This document shows positions 8,069-16,162 of a stretch of 36,784 bases of DNA, one piece after another (the first letter of the stretch is position 1; every line of letters starts with the position of its first letter). Source of the DNA: Lachnospiraceae bacterium (GTDB lineage: Bacteria; Bacillota; Clostridia; Lachnospirales; Lachnospiraceae); the NCBI GenBank assembly GCA_900772685.1, contig CAAGRP010000307.1, positions 1 through 36,784 on the forward strand, read 5' to 3'. Under the pieces are notes generated by a model that saw only the letters and a list, made by a program, of their open reading frames with translations, was not told where the DNA came from and searched no databases. The position numbers and the translations under genes were made by a program.

Positions 8069-8541
8069 TAAAAATCCTATTCATTTGCCACGGCAATATC
8101 TGCCGCAGCCCGATGGCGGAATTTATGTTAAAAGACATGGTAAATAAGTGCGGCATTGCGGATGACTTCTTTATCGAATCCGCTGCTACCAGCAGCGAGG
8201 AGATATGGAACGGCATGGGGAATCCCGTTTATCCGTCGGCAAAGGAAGAGCTTGCAAAGCATGGTATCTCCTGCGAAGGGAAGCGTGCCCGACAGCTTAC
8301 CAAAGTCGACTATGACAAATATGATCATCTTATCGTCATGGACGAGATGAACCTCCGCAACACGGAAAGGATCACCTGTCACAAGGGCGGTAAGATCTCA
8401 ATGCTGCTTTCATACACGGATCATCCAAGAGCCATAAGCGATCCATGGTACAGCGGCAATTTTACGGCTACATATAACGATATAAAAGAAGGCCTTGAGG
8501 CTTTCCTTGATTACATAAAGGATTCATATCAAACCCTATGA
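8065..8541 (+). CDS. Low-molecular-weight protein tyrosine phosphatase
   Basis: 158 residues. The P-loop C8-HGNIC-R14-S15 at the N-terminus is the C(X)5R(S/T) signature; Cys8 would form the phosphocysteine intermediate. The general acid Asp is in the DPWYSGNF segment (near 130). Length and motif placement match the LMW-PTP family of about 150 residues. Substrates could include BY-kinases or arginine-phosphorylated proteins; nothing here decides. GAGGT lies nine bases before the ATG. The stop overlaps the next start as ATGA, so it is co-translated with the YfiH/PgeF gene. Confidence 0.93.
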   Translation: MIKILFICHGNICRSPMAEFMLKDMVNKCGIADDFFIESAATSSEEIWNGMGNPVYPSAKEELAKHGISCEGKRARQLTKVDYDKYDHLIVMDEMNLRNTERITCHKGGKISMLLSYTDHPRAISDPWYSGNFTATYNDIKEGLEAFLDYIKDSYQTL

Positions 8542-9386
8542 AAAATAAAGCTTTTATAACAAAAGACGATCAGGAGCTCTTTTATTTTCACGAAGAGGAA
8601 ATACCTTATATTTCATATAAATGCCTGGATGATCTAGGCTTTGTAAAAAACGCCTTCACCCTTCGCAATACCTTAGGCGGTGACCCTGTGACGATGTTTA
8701 CCGACCGTGTAAGCGTCGGAACACTCGACTCTGCCGTTAAATGCAATTCGGAGCTTTCGAAGGAAATGGGTACAGATATTTCGCACAGGGTCTGTCCCGA
8801 ACAGAAGCACACTTCAAATGTCCATATCGTAGCAGAAAGCGATATCGGCCATCCTATAGATAATACTCCGATACATGACACGGACGCTCTCATAACGAAT
8901 ATTCCCGGTACAATGCTCTGCGTAAGCGTTGCCGACTGTATCCCCATCTGCTTTGCCGACCCTGTCAAAAAAGCAATCGGTGTCGCTCATTCCGGCAGAA
9001 AGGGCACCATGAACCGTATCGCTGCAAACGTTGTGCAAAAAATGCACGATGCTTTCGGCTCCGATCCTAAAGATATAATCGCAACTATAGGCCCCGGCAT
9101 ATGCATGGACTGCTATGAGGTAGGCCCCGAGATCAGAACCGAGTTCGAGGACAGCTGGGGTGTACAGGCCTCAAAACCTTTATTTAGAAAACACGGCGAA
9201 AAATTTCTCCTCGATCTGTGGCTTGCAAACAAAATAATATTGCTTGATTCCGGTTTACGTGATAAAAATATAATTGTTACAAACATTTGTAACCGCTGCA
9301 ACAGTGACAAATTTTATTCTTTTAGAGCAGATAAGAAAATACTGAATGAAATATCTGCCTCTCTTCTACTTAATGAAAAATGCTAA
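8538..9386 (+). CDS. pgeF: YfiH/PgeF family multicopper-oxidase-like / purine nucleoside phosphorylase protein
   Basis: 282 residues. The conserved metal-site elements of the Cu-oxidase_4 (DUF152, LACC1-like) family are present: the N-terminal HTSNVH histidines, Cys in VSVADCIPIC and His in GVAHSGRKGT. They are followed by the family signature IGPGICMDCYEVG and the C-terminal NICNRCNSDKFYSFRADK. Family members are described as laccase-type polyphenol oxidases, as purine nucleoside phosphorylases, and in E. coli as an amidase that edits wrong peptidoglycan precursors. The start overlaps the phosphatase stop. Confidence 0.9.
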   Translation: MKNKAFITKDDQELFYFHEEEIPYISYKCLDDLGFVKNAFTLRNTLGGDPVTMFTDRVSVGTLDSAVKCNSELSKEMGTDISHRVCPEQKHTSNVHIVAESDIGHPIDNTPIHDTDALITNIPGTMLCVSVADCIPICFADPVKKAIGVAHSGRKGTMNRIAANVVQKMHDAFGSDPKDIIATIGPGICMDCYEVGPEIRTEFEDSWGVQASKPLFRKHGEKFLLDLWLANKIILLDSGLRDKNIIVTNICNRCNSDKFYSFRADKKILNEISASLLLNEKC

Positions 9387-9405
9387 AAAAGCGAGGACAA
9401 ACTAT

Positions 9406-10521
9406 ATGAGTAAGAAAAAATATGTTGCTTATGTCGGTACTTATACGCATGGAAAAAGTAAGGGAATACATATCTATGATTTGGACGTGGAAAATGGAAC
9501 CTTAACCGAAAGAAAAGAAGTTCCTGCCAGTAACTCTTCTCATCTGTGCTGTTCCCTGAACGGTAGATTTTTGTATTCCATAATAGATGCCGGTGTCGGT
9601 GTTTACGAGATCATGCCGGACGGAGACCTTAAATTTATAAACAAAAAAGATATCGACGGAATGCGCGGACGTTTTCTTTCGGTCGATCGTACGGGTAAAT
9701 ATCTTTTCATAGGAGGGTATCACGACGGAAAAGTAACCGTTATGCATACTCACAGAGACGGTCGTCTCGGAAGTATTATGGATGGTGTATTCCATAAGGG
9801 TATCGGAACCTTTGCCGAGCGCAATTCCCGTCCGCATGTTACATGCGTTGTCCCTACCCCGGACAACCATTTCCTCTGTGCCGTAGACAATGGCATAGAC
9901 CAGATCAAGATATATCGCATCACCGAGGAAAACAAGCTTGAGCTTGCAGATACCTTAAGATGCAAGAGGGAATCTGCTCCAAGTCTTTTAAGGTTCTCTC
10001 CAAACGGAAAAAATGCATATATTCTTTCCCAATTAGATAACAGTGTTGAGGTATATTCATACGAATATCCGGAGGGCGCTTCGTCCCCTAAATTCGAAAA
10101 GCTACAGAGCATAAGTACAATCTCGGATGAGCTCGATCCGATACATGATGCCGCAGCCGGCATGTGCTTTTCTCCTGACGGAAAATATCTGTTTGCCTCA
10201 ACGGCAGGCGACAATACTCTTTCGATGTTCTCTATAAACGAAGAAACGGGAATCCTGACCAAGGACTTCTCTCTTCCTATAAGCGGGGAATATCCTAAGG
10301 ACATGGCTGTTTTCCCTGACGGAAAGCATATCGCTGTTATAAACAACGAATCAGGCTCCATTACTACATTCAAGATCAACTATAAGAAAAAGATCATAAC
10401 CATGAGCGGCAAGCCTCTCAAGATCGATACGCCAAGCTGCATACATATATTTGAACTTCCCGAGGCCTCCGAAGAACAGGACACTATCGTAAAAAAGCCA
10501 CAGGTAGCAGAAAATCTTTGA
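9406..10521 (+). CDS. Lactonase-family seven-bladed beta-propeller (6-phosphogluconolactonase-like)
   Basis: 371 residues. It begins KKKYVAYVGTYT and has repeated propeller blades with 'LSVDRTGKYLFIGGY', 'FSPNGKNAYILSQ' and 'FSPDGKYLFASTAGDN' phrases about 45-50 residues apart. The family (Pfam Lactonase, YbhE type) hydrolyses 6-phosphogluconolactone in the pentose phosphate pathway in some bacteria, but members also act on other lactones. An ATG at 9346 lies inside the previous gene. The ATG at 9406 has GCGAGG nine bases upstream and gives the expected N-terminus. It is the third gene of the plus-strand cluster and is followed by a terminator. Confidence 0.87.
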   Translation: MSKKKYVAYVGTYTHGKSKGIHIYDLDVENGTLTERKEVPASNSSHLCCSLNGRFLYSIIDAGVGVYEIMPDGDLKFINKKDIDGMRGRFLSVDRTGKYLFIGGYHDGKVTVMHTHRDGRLGSIMDGVFHKGIGTFAERNSRPHVTCVVPTPDNHFLCAVDNGIDQIKIYRITEENKLELADTLRCKRESAPSLLRFSPNGKNAYILSQLDNSVEVYSYEYPEGASSPKFEKLQSISTISDELDPIHDAAAGMCFSPDGKYLFASTAGDNTLSMFSINEETGILTKDFSLPISGEYPKDMAVFPDGKHIAVINNESGSITTFKINYKKKIITMSGKPLKIDTPSCIHIFELPEASEEQDTIVKKPQVAENL

Positions 10522-10544
10522 TAAGATAAACATTATCCATGACC

Positions 10545-10590
10545 AAAAAACCGGGTCTCGTTGCATTCTTTGCATCGGATCCGGTTTTTT
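10545..10590. terminator. Bidirectional terminator between convergent genes
   Basis: AAAAAACCGGGTC (10545-10557) pairs with GATCCGGTTTTTT (10578-10590). The A run on one side and T run on the other let it stop both the lactonase cluster (plus) and trmB (minus, ending at 10594). Confidence 0.9.
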
Positions 10591-10593
10591 ATA

Positions 10594-11250
10594 TTATATA
10601 TATTTTATTACCATTTTGTTTATGGGCGTTCCGAGTGAAGAAAACTTTTCTTCATACTCCGTCATGACATTTCCTTTGTTCATTTTCTCGTCATTGTGAA
10701 GATCATAGGTAAATGCCTCGGTTTCCCATCCGGCTCTTGTTGCTTCTTCAAGAGAAAAATCAAAAAGATCCCGGTTATCGGTCTTAAATTCTACTTTTGA
10801 GTCTTTGTACAGGATCTCCTCGTATCTTCTCAGGAATTCAACCGATGTCAGCCTTCTTTTCGCATGCCTGTCCTTCGGCCACGGGTCGGAAAAATTAAGA
10901 TATATCCTGTCTACCTCTCCTTTTTCGAACACATTTGAAAGATTCCTGGCGTCCATCCTTATAAATCTGAAGTTGTCGGAAGCTTTTTCTTCGGCTTTTA
11001 ATGCCTCCGCTTTTTCAACCGCCCTCAAAAGCACCGAGCTGTACATTTCTATTCCGATATAATTTATCTTTGGATTCTCTTTGGCCATCTGCATTATGAA
11101 GCGGCCTTTCCCCATGCCGACCTCGATATGTACAGGATTTTCATTCCCGAAGATCTCAGACCATTTCCCCTTACATGATTCAGGCTCATTTACGGCAAAC
11201 TCACTGCTGTTAATTATCTCGTCGGAGCCCGGTATATTTCTTAAACGCAT
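10594..11250 (-). CDS. trmB: tRNA (guanine-N7)-methyltransferase
   Basis: 218 residues. It has the Rossmann SAM motif IEVGMGKGRF, followed by YIGIEMYSS and FIRMDARN. The TrmB signature YLNFSDPWPKDRHAKRRL and the C-terminal FKTDNRDLFDFS complete the fold. The enzyme methylates G46 of tRNA variable loops in the cytoplasm. The ATG has AAAGGAGAG upstream and lies 16 bases after the ybaK stop, so the two translation-quality genes are co-transcribed. Confidence 0.96.
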   Translation of the reverse strand: MRLRNIPGSDEIINSSEFAVNEPESCKGKWSEIFGNENPVHIEVGMGKGRFIMQMAKENPKINYIGIEMYSSVLLRAVEKAEALKAEEKASDNFRFIRMDARNLSNVFEKGEVDRIYLNFSDPWPKDRHAKRRLTSVEFLRRYEEILYKDSKVEFKTDNRDLFDFSLEEATRAGWETEAFTYDLHNDEKMNKGNVMTEYEEKFSSLGTPINKMVIKYI

Positions 11251-11266
11251 TCGTACTCTCCTTTTA

Positions 11267-11761
11267 TCAGTCCGCTATGTCCTTAAACTGGACGGGTATA
11301 ACCTTTTCAATATCCCCGGGGGCAACCTCGACCGAATAGCCTATCTTACCGCCACTGAAAAATACCGTTTCAAACTCCAGCGCACTTATATCAAATGTCG
11401 TCTTAAAAAGTTTTTTCATTCCTATCGGTGAACAGCCTCCGTGTATATATCCGGTCAGCGGAAGAAGCTCCTTTGACTTGATCATCTCTATATTCTTTTC
11501 GCCTACCGCTGCCGCTGCTTTTTTCAGATTCAGCTCCTTGTATACCGGCACAACAAATACATAATGCTGCCCGCTCTTTCCTATAGTTACGAGCGTTTTA
11601 AATGCCTGCGCCGGATCCTTTCCGAGTGCCGATGCAACCTCCATGCCGCTTACCGCATCCGTATCCGCATAGGAATAATGTTTATATTCTACCTTCTTCT
11701 GATCAAGCACTCTCATTACGTTTGTTTTTTCTGCAAGCATATGCTCTGTTTTCTTCTTCAT
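11267..11761 (-). CDS. ybaK: Cys-tRNA(Pro)/Cys-tRNA deacylase, YbaK/EbsC family
   Basis: 164 residues. Typical YbaK phrases are MRVLDQKKVEYKHYSY, AFKTLVTIGKSGQHYVFVVP, KAAAAVGEKNIEMIKSKEL, GYIHGGCSPIGMKK and DISALEFETVFFSGGKIG. The catalytic lysine of the family corresponds to the one in AFKTL. It clears Cys mischarged on tRNA(Pro). CGGAGAAA precedes the ATG at good spacing. It is first in a two-gene operon with trmB. Confidence 0.95.
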   Translation of the reverse strand: MKKKTEHMLAEKTNVMRVLDQKKVEYKHYSYADTDAVSGMEVASALGKDPAQAFKTLVTIGKSGQHYVFVVPVYKELNLKKAAAAVGEKNIEMIKSKELLPLTGYIHGGCSPIGMKKLFKTTFDISALEFETVFFSGGKIGYSVEVAPGDIEKVIPVQFKDIAD

Positions 11762-11898
11762 GTATTTTCTCCGTCTGTTTGATATATATTTCTTTTAAGC
11801 CGGATCTTCTTACAGTCTAAACAGATCCGCTTAAATATCTTACTTTTCGAATTCCCATACATGATACCACAAGAAAAAATATTTTCAAACAAAATGAT

Positions 11899-11926
11899 CC
11901 CCCGGATATTTGTAGGATACCGGGGG
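11899..11926 (-). terminator. GC-rich hairpin downstream of the flavodoxin operon
   Basis: CCCCCGG (11899-11905) pairs with CCGGGGG (11920-11926). On the minus strand it is followed by ATCATTTTG, a weak U tract. It lies about 130 bases past the flavodoxin stop, with the 20-bp direct repeat in between. Confidence 0.5.
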
Positions 11927-11949
11927 ACCAAAGTGTTCTATTAAGCTGC

Positions 11950-12000
11950 AAGAAAGGTGGTATATCTAACTTTACGCTATAAGAAAGGTGGTATATCTAA
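11950..12000. repeat. Perfect 20-bp direct repeat, two copies
   Basis: AAGAAAGGTGGTATATCTAA occurs at 11950-11969 and 11981-12000, separated by 11 bp. It sits between the flavodoxin stop and the hairpin, so it is in the 3' untranslated region of that operon. No coding frame follows either copy. Function unknown; it may be a local duplication. Confidence 0.85.
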
Positions 12001-12055
12001 TTATGTGAAAAGAAAAAGTTATATAAACGAGAAAGTATCTATCAAGTTGAAATGG

Positions 12056-12481
12056 TCAGCTTGCGATAGCCTTGCCCAAGGCAGCACACTCTGCTTTCTC
12101 ATCATCTCCGGGTGTTTCATTGCATATGTAGCTCTCGCAGGCAAGGTCTATCCCGCTTGCCTCGCAGTCTGCCTCCCAGCTGCGCATCCACTCTCCGTCT
12201 CCCCATCCATAGGATCCGAAAAGAGCTACTCTTTTTCCTGTAAGGCTGCCCTTAAGGCTTTCAAACATAGGTTCAAATTCTGTTTCTTCCAGAACCTCTG
12301 CTCCCATAGCCGGGCATCCGAATGCTATAGCATCATATCCCGATACCATAGAGGCATTAAACTCTGCCGATGTAAATATTTCGGCATCCGCACCTGCCGC
12401 TTTTGCTCCTTCAAGGACTGCGGAAGCCATTGCTTCTGTATTTCCTGTTCCGCTCCAATATACAACAGCTACTTTTTTCAT
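12056..12481 (-). CDS. Short-chain flavodoxin
   Basis: 141 residues, the usual size of short-chain flavodoxins. The FMN phosphate-binding loop is VVYWSGTGNTEAMA near the N-terminus. The isoalloxazine-flanking loops are around GCPAMGAE and FGSYGWGDGEWM. It is a low-potential one-electron carrier that can replace ferredoxin, especially when iron is scarce. AAAGGAGA precedes the ATG. It follows the DUF3793 gene by 33 bases and probably shares its promoter with iron-box-like repeats. Confidence 0.95.
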   Translation of the reverse strand: MKKVAVVYWSGTGNTEAMASAVLEGAKAAGADAEIFTSAEFNASMVSGYDAIAFGCPAMGAEVLEETEFEPMFESLKGSLTGKRVALFGSYGWGDGEWMRSWEADCEASGIDLACESYICNETPGDDEKAECAALGKAIAS

Positions 12482-12514
12482 TTTAATCGTGTCTCCTTTA
12501 TGTGAATAATTTGT

Positions 12515-13060
12515 TTATTTTGCGACTGCGAGTTTATCAAGTCTTTGTCCGCGGTCAAGCGCCCTGCAGTACTGCTCGGTACATTTTCTGTATTTTTCAA
12601 ATGTATCTCTTGCCTTGACTTCATTTCCGTAAACTTTCCAATATCCGACGAATTTACAGGCCTTTCTTTCTATAAATCCGTTTACATCTTCCGGGGGATA
12701 GCTTAAAAACAATCCTATCTCATGCGGAAATCCGTCTTCTTCCGAAATCCTTTTTTTCAGGGTCTGAAGGCATTGTCCGCAGCTCTTGCCCTTATACCCG
12801 TATTTTTCAAGGATCTCTGCCGCCTCCTTTTGTATGAGGTCCTTTTTCAGGTATTCCGGTCTGTACAGATACATCAGAACACGATTCTCACAGCAGTATA
12901 ACGGAAGCAGGCAAAGTCCCTTTGGAACAAATACTCTGTTCAGTTTTCTTATCTCCTGTGAAATATTCTCCCTGTCCTCTATAAAATAAGAAAACAGGCT
13001 GCCTGTCTTTAACCCCGCAAGAGTAGGGGCACAGTGCAATACGATCTCATTATCCGACAT
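12515..13060 (-). CDS. DUF3793 family protein
   Basis: 181 residues from ATG 13060, which has GAAGGAG eight bases upstream; the in-frame ATG at 13094-13096 lies inside an operator-like repeat. DUF3793 landmarks are HCAPTLAGLKTGSLFSY near the N-terminus, the CGQC motif in YKGKSCGQCLQTL, GLFLSYPPEDVNGFIE and WKVYGNEVKARDTFEKYRKCT. The function is unknown. In Clostridia such genes commonly sit beside iron-transport or flavodoxin genes, as here. Several cysteines invite a metal or redox role, but that is speculation. Confidence 0.87.
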   Translation of the reverse strand: MSDNEIVLHCAPTLAGLKTGSLFSYFIEDRENISQEIRKLNRVFVPKGLCLLPLYCCENRVLMYLYRPEYLKKDLIQKEAAEILEKYGYKGKSCGQCLQTLKKRISEEDGFPHEIGLFLSYPPEDVNGFIERKACKFVGYWKVYGNEVKARDTFEKYRKCTEQYCRALDRGQRLDKLAVAK

Positions 13061-13074
13061 ACTGCAGCTCCTTC

Positions 13075-13172
13075 GGTTAGTCATCGCTAACCGCATCGTA
13101 AAAAATTTGTTAGCACTTCAACATTGGTCATCGCTTTGGTTAGTCCTTGCTAACTGTCGTTAGTATATTATA
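13075..13172 (-). promoter_or_regulatory. Promoter with repeated GGTTAG-N6-CTAAC operators
   Basis: On the minus strand a TATAAT lies at 13167-13172 with no good -35. Downstream of it are GGTTAG-N6-CTAACT (13138-13155) and GGTTAG-N6-CTAACC (13075-13092). A degenerate middle copy lies near 13125-13139. The half-sites resemble DtxR/IdeR-type iron boxes but with a longer spacer. This would fit iron-dependent repression of DUF3793 and flavodoxin; the regulator is inferred. Confidence 0.55.
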
Positions 13173-13225
13173 TGTTATCGAAAATATCAAGAGGAAATTT
13201 TATTTTTTTCAAATGCCGGACGAAA

Positions 13226-13289
13226 GACTTGTAAAAGCTAATTCCACTCTCTCCGACGAACCCGGTGACTTGTAAAAAAGAATTCCACC
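13226..13289. repeat. Two copies of a dispersed ~22-bp motif
   Basis: GACTTGTAAAAGCTAATTCC, followed by ACT (13226-13248), and GACTTGTAAAAAAGAATTCC, followed by ACC (13267-13289), are 41 bp apart. A weaker relative (TTTCAAAAGTTGATTCCACT) is at 32367-32386. All lie in intergenic DNA. Nothing else was seen in the 13173-13311 gap. Confidence 0.55.
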
Positions 13290-13311
13290 GTTCTTGATGT
13301 CATCCGCCTCC

Positions 13312-13367
13312 AAAAAAACGGCAGAAGACATATCTCCCTGTTTTCCCGGGAAAACATATCTTCTGCC
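13312..13367 (-). terminator. Terminator of trpB with nested palindrome
   Basis: GGCAGAAG (13320-13327) pairs with CTTCTGCC (13360-13367). Inside lies a perfect 18-bp palindrome, TGTTTTCCCGGGAAAACA (13339-13356). On the minus strand the outer stem is followed by GTTTTTTTG, the U tract. Confidence 0.85.
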
Positions 13368-13390
13368 TGGTCTGTATTATGTTCTAAAAT

Positions 13391-14767
13391 TTACGCCTCT
13401 ACCTTAGGAAGCTGTGCAAATGAAGCCTCAAGCTCCTCATCTGTCGGGATATAGTCTGACATCTCTCCGTTATTGAACTTCTCATATGCAACAAGGTCAA
13501 AGTATCCTGTTCCTGTAAGACCGAATACAATAGTCTTTTCTTCTCCGGTTTCCTTGCATTTAAGAGCTTCATCGATAGCGGCTCTTATAGCATGTGAGCT
13601 TTCCGGTGCAGGAAGGATTCCCTCTGTACGTGCAAACTGCTCTGCAGCTTCAAATACAGAGGTCTGTTCTACGCTTCTTGCTTCCATATATCCATCATGA
13701 TAAAGCTGTGAAAGCGTACTGCTCATTCCGTGGAATCTGAGTCCTCCGGCATGGTTTGCAGACGGGATGAAGCCGCTTCCCAATGTATACATCTTTGCAA
13801 GCGGGCAGATCTTTCCGGTATCGCAGAAGTCATATGCAAACTTACCGCGTGTAAAGCTTGGGCAGGATGCCGGCTCTACGGCGATTATACGGTAATCTTT
13901 CTCTCCTCTGAGCTTTTCACCCATGAACGGTGCAATAAGTCCTCCGAGGTTGGATCCGCCTCCTGCACATCCTATGATGATATCCGGCTCGATATTGTAT
14001 TTATCAAGTGCGATCTTTGTCTCAAGACCTATAACCGACTGATGAAGGAGTACCTGGTTAAGCACGCTTCCGAGAACATATCTGTAGCCCGGATTTGCGG
14101 TTGCCACCTCAACAGCCTCTGATATAGCACAGCCAAGGCTTCCTGTCGTTCCCGGATGCTCGGCAAGTATCTTTCTTCCTACCGCTGTTGTCTCTGAAGG
14201 TGAAGGAACAACAGATGCTCCGTATGTTCTCATTACTTCTCGTCTGAAAGGCTTCTGCTCATATGAAACCTTTACCATATATACTTTACAGTCAAGCTCG
14301 AAATAAGCACAAGCCATTGAAAGTGCTGTTCCCCACTGTCCCGCACCTGTTTCCGTGGTAACACCCTTAAGACCCTGCTTCTTGGCATAATAAGCCTGAG
14401 CTATTGCTGAATTGAGCTTATGGCTTCCGCTTGTGTTATTTCCTTCGAATTTATAATAGATCTTTGCAGGCGTCTTAAGCTTCTCTTCAAGGCAATATGC
14501 CCTTACGAGAGGTGACGGTCTGTACATCTTATAAAAATTGCGGATCTCTTCCGGTATTTCGATGTATGGTGTTGTATCATCAAGCTCCTGCTGTACAAGC
14601 TCTTCGCAGAATATAGGAGCGAGCTCTTCAGCTGTAAGAGGCTTTCCGGTTCCCGGATTCAAAAGCGGCGCCGGTTTATTCTTCATGTCCGCTCTGAGGT
14701 TGTACCACGCCTTTGGCATCTCATCTTCGGAAAGATAGATCTTGTAAGGAATTGTTTTTTCTGACAT
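13391..14767 (-). CDS. trpB: TrpB2-type tryptophan synthase beta-like PLP enzyme
   Basis: 458 residues, longer than classical TrpB (about 395) and fitting the TrpB2 class, which has an N-terminal extension. PLP lysine is K117 in the NNTSGSHKLNSA motif, the active-site segment is ETGAGQWGTALS, and the phosphate cup is GCAGGGSNLGG. It makes tryptophan from indole and serine; TrpB2 enzymes can work without TrpA. No trpA or other trp gene is nearby, suggesting indole salvage or a stand-alone role. AAAGGAGA precedes the ATG. It lies 37 bases after the AI-2E-family gene and probably belongs to the same transcript. Confidence 0.93.
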   Translation of the reverse strand: MSEKTIPYKIYLSEDEMPKAWYNLRADMKNKPAPLLNPGTGKPLTAEELAPIFCEELVQQELDDTTPYIEIPEEIRNFYKMYRPSPLVRAYCLEEKLKTPAKIYYKFEGNNTSGSHKLNSAIAQAYYAKKQGLKGVTTETGAGQWGTALSMACAYFELDCKVYMVKVSYEQKPFRREVMRTYGASVVPSPSETTAVGRKILAEHPGTTGSLGCAISEAVEVATANPGYRYVLGSVLNQVLLHQSVIGLETKIALDKYNIEPDIIIGCAGGGSNLGGLIAPFMGEKLRGEKDYRIIAVEPASCPSFTRGKFAYDFCDTGKICPLAKMYTLGSGFIPSANHAGGLRFHGMSSTLSQLYHDGYMEARSVEQTSVFEAAEQFARTEGILPAPESSHAIRAAIDEALKCKETGEEKTIVFGLTGTGYFDLVAYEKFNNGEMSDYIPTDEELEASFAQLPKVEA

Positions 14768-14804
14768 TGTTGTCTCCTTTCGTTGATTGTATTTTTCATA
14801 ATAA

Positions 14805-16016
14805 TTATTTTTCTTTATCCGTTTCCGGCAAAGTTTTATTCAATTCATAATTTTCGGTATTTGTCGGAAGCTCCTGCTTTTCAAGCGAAAATTCCGCAAG
14901 TTTTTTTACGATAAAATATATCCATGCAAATACCGGCACTCCTATAAACGCTCCGACTATTCCGAAGCATCCGCTGAACAAAAGGATCGCAACTATTACC
15001 CACAGTGCAGACAGTCCCGTTGAATGTCCGAGGATTTTAGGTCCAAGGAAATTCGCATCGAACTGTACGAGAACGATCATAAATATTACAAATCCTAAAG
15101 CCTGCCACGGATTGATAAGAATGATTATCGCCGCACCTAATATCGTTCCCAAATAAGGTCCGAAGAACGGTATTATATTTGCAACTCCGACTATAACGCT
15201 GACAAGTGTTGCATACGGCAGCCTGAAAAGGACCATTCCGAAGAAGCAGATAACTCCCATAACGATGGCCTCGAGGATCTTGGCTCCGAAGAATCCGGAA
15301 AAGATCCTTGCGCCCTCCTCCAGAGCATCCATAACAAGCCCACCCGCTTTTTTTCTGAATACCGCAAGGCAGAGCTTTCTTCCCTGTGCCGCAAGCTTTT
15401 CTTTGCTGATAAGTATATATATCGAAAGGATAAGCCCGACAAATATGTTCAGCAGGATATTAAAGGCTGAAACTATTCCGCTTGTAAGGCTCTTATATGC
15501 GTCTGTACCGACACCGAAATGTCCCAGGATCCAGTTGGAAGTATCGCTTGTAAAGCTTTCGATCGTAGGATAGACTCTTTCATGCCAGAATTCCTTATCC
15601 GAAAGATTGAACACCCAGTCATTGAAATTATTTATAAGCTCCTTAAATGACGGGATTATCTTTGTAAGCGTCACGCCCAGCTGCGGTATGATAAGAAACA
15701 TCACCGCAATGATAATGAAAAGCATTATCGCCATTGAAAGTGCTACAGATATCCCTCTTATCAGGTCTTTTCTTTTTTTGGTATCACAGGCTATCCTTTT
15801 TTTCATCAACCCCTCTATACCCTTTACAAGCGGTGACAGGAGACATGCGAAAAAAATCCCGAAAAACAGGGCCTGCATGCTCGAAAGAACGACTCCTACT
15901 GCCGGTAATATATTTGTTTTATCAAGAAGATAAACAATAACGAGCACACCGATGATAACCGTAAGAATCTTTATTATCCGTCTGTATTTGGAATTCGCCG
16001 ATTTATTCTCGTTCAT
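14805..16016 (-). CDS. AI-2E family transporter (PerM/YtqP type)
   Basis: 403 residues. It has about seven membrane segments, a soluble domain between the early and late helices (VYPTIESFTSDTSNW and neighbours), and the family signature near VGVANIIPFFGPYLGTILGA. Members are permease-like exporters, some linked to Na+/H+ exchange or autoinducer-2; substrate cannot be told here. A more distal in-frame ATG (16064) exists, but ATG 16016 has AAGGAGA at correct spacing. It ends with a charged tail (PETDKEK). It precedes trpB by 37 bases. Confidence 0.9.
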   Translation of the reverse strand: MNENKSANSKYRRIIKILTVIIGVLVIVYLLDKTNILPAVGVVLSSMQALFFGIFFACLLSPLVKGIEGLMKKRIACDTKKRKDLIRGISVALSMAIMLFIIIAVMFLIIPQLGVTLTKIIPSFKELINNFNDWVFNLSDKEFWHERVYPTIESFTSDTSNWILGHFGVGTDAYKSLTSGIVSAFNILLNIFVGLILSIYILISKEKLAAQGRKLCLAVFRKKAGGLVMDALEEGARIFSGFFGAKILEAIVMGVICFFGMVLFRLPYATLVSVIVGVANIIPFFGPYLGTILGAAIIILINPWQALGFVIFMIVLVQFDANFLGPKILGHSTGLSALWVIVAILLFSGCFGIVGAFIGVPVFAWIYFIVKKLAEFSLEKQELPTNTENYELNKTLPETDKEK

Positions 16017-16162
16017 AAGCTGTCTCCTTATTCCATATGCCTGCAACATGATGTATTGTAGCACTCATTCAGATTTATTTCCATAAAAAGCGTATGTATG
16101 ATAGAATATATTTGTTTATATATAAAAGATTTCAACCACTGCCATCGAGGTGATTTACATTT

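Noticed and set aside
9750..10379. 209-codon minus-strand ORF opposite the lactonase gene
   Set aside because: Composition is serine- and arginine-rich as expected for an antisense shadow; the plus strand has clear propeller repeats.
11950..12000. Repeat cluster considered as a CRISPR array
   Set aside because: Only two 20-bp copies with an 11-bp spacer and no cas genes nearby.
11957..12505. 182-codon plus-strand ORF opposite flavodoxin
   Set aside because: Cysteine- and serine-rich shadow of the flavodoxin gene with no start signals.
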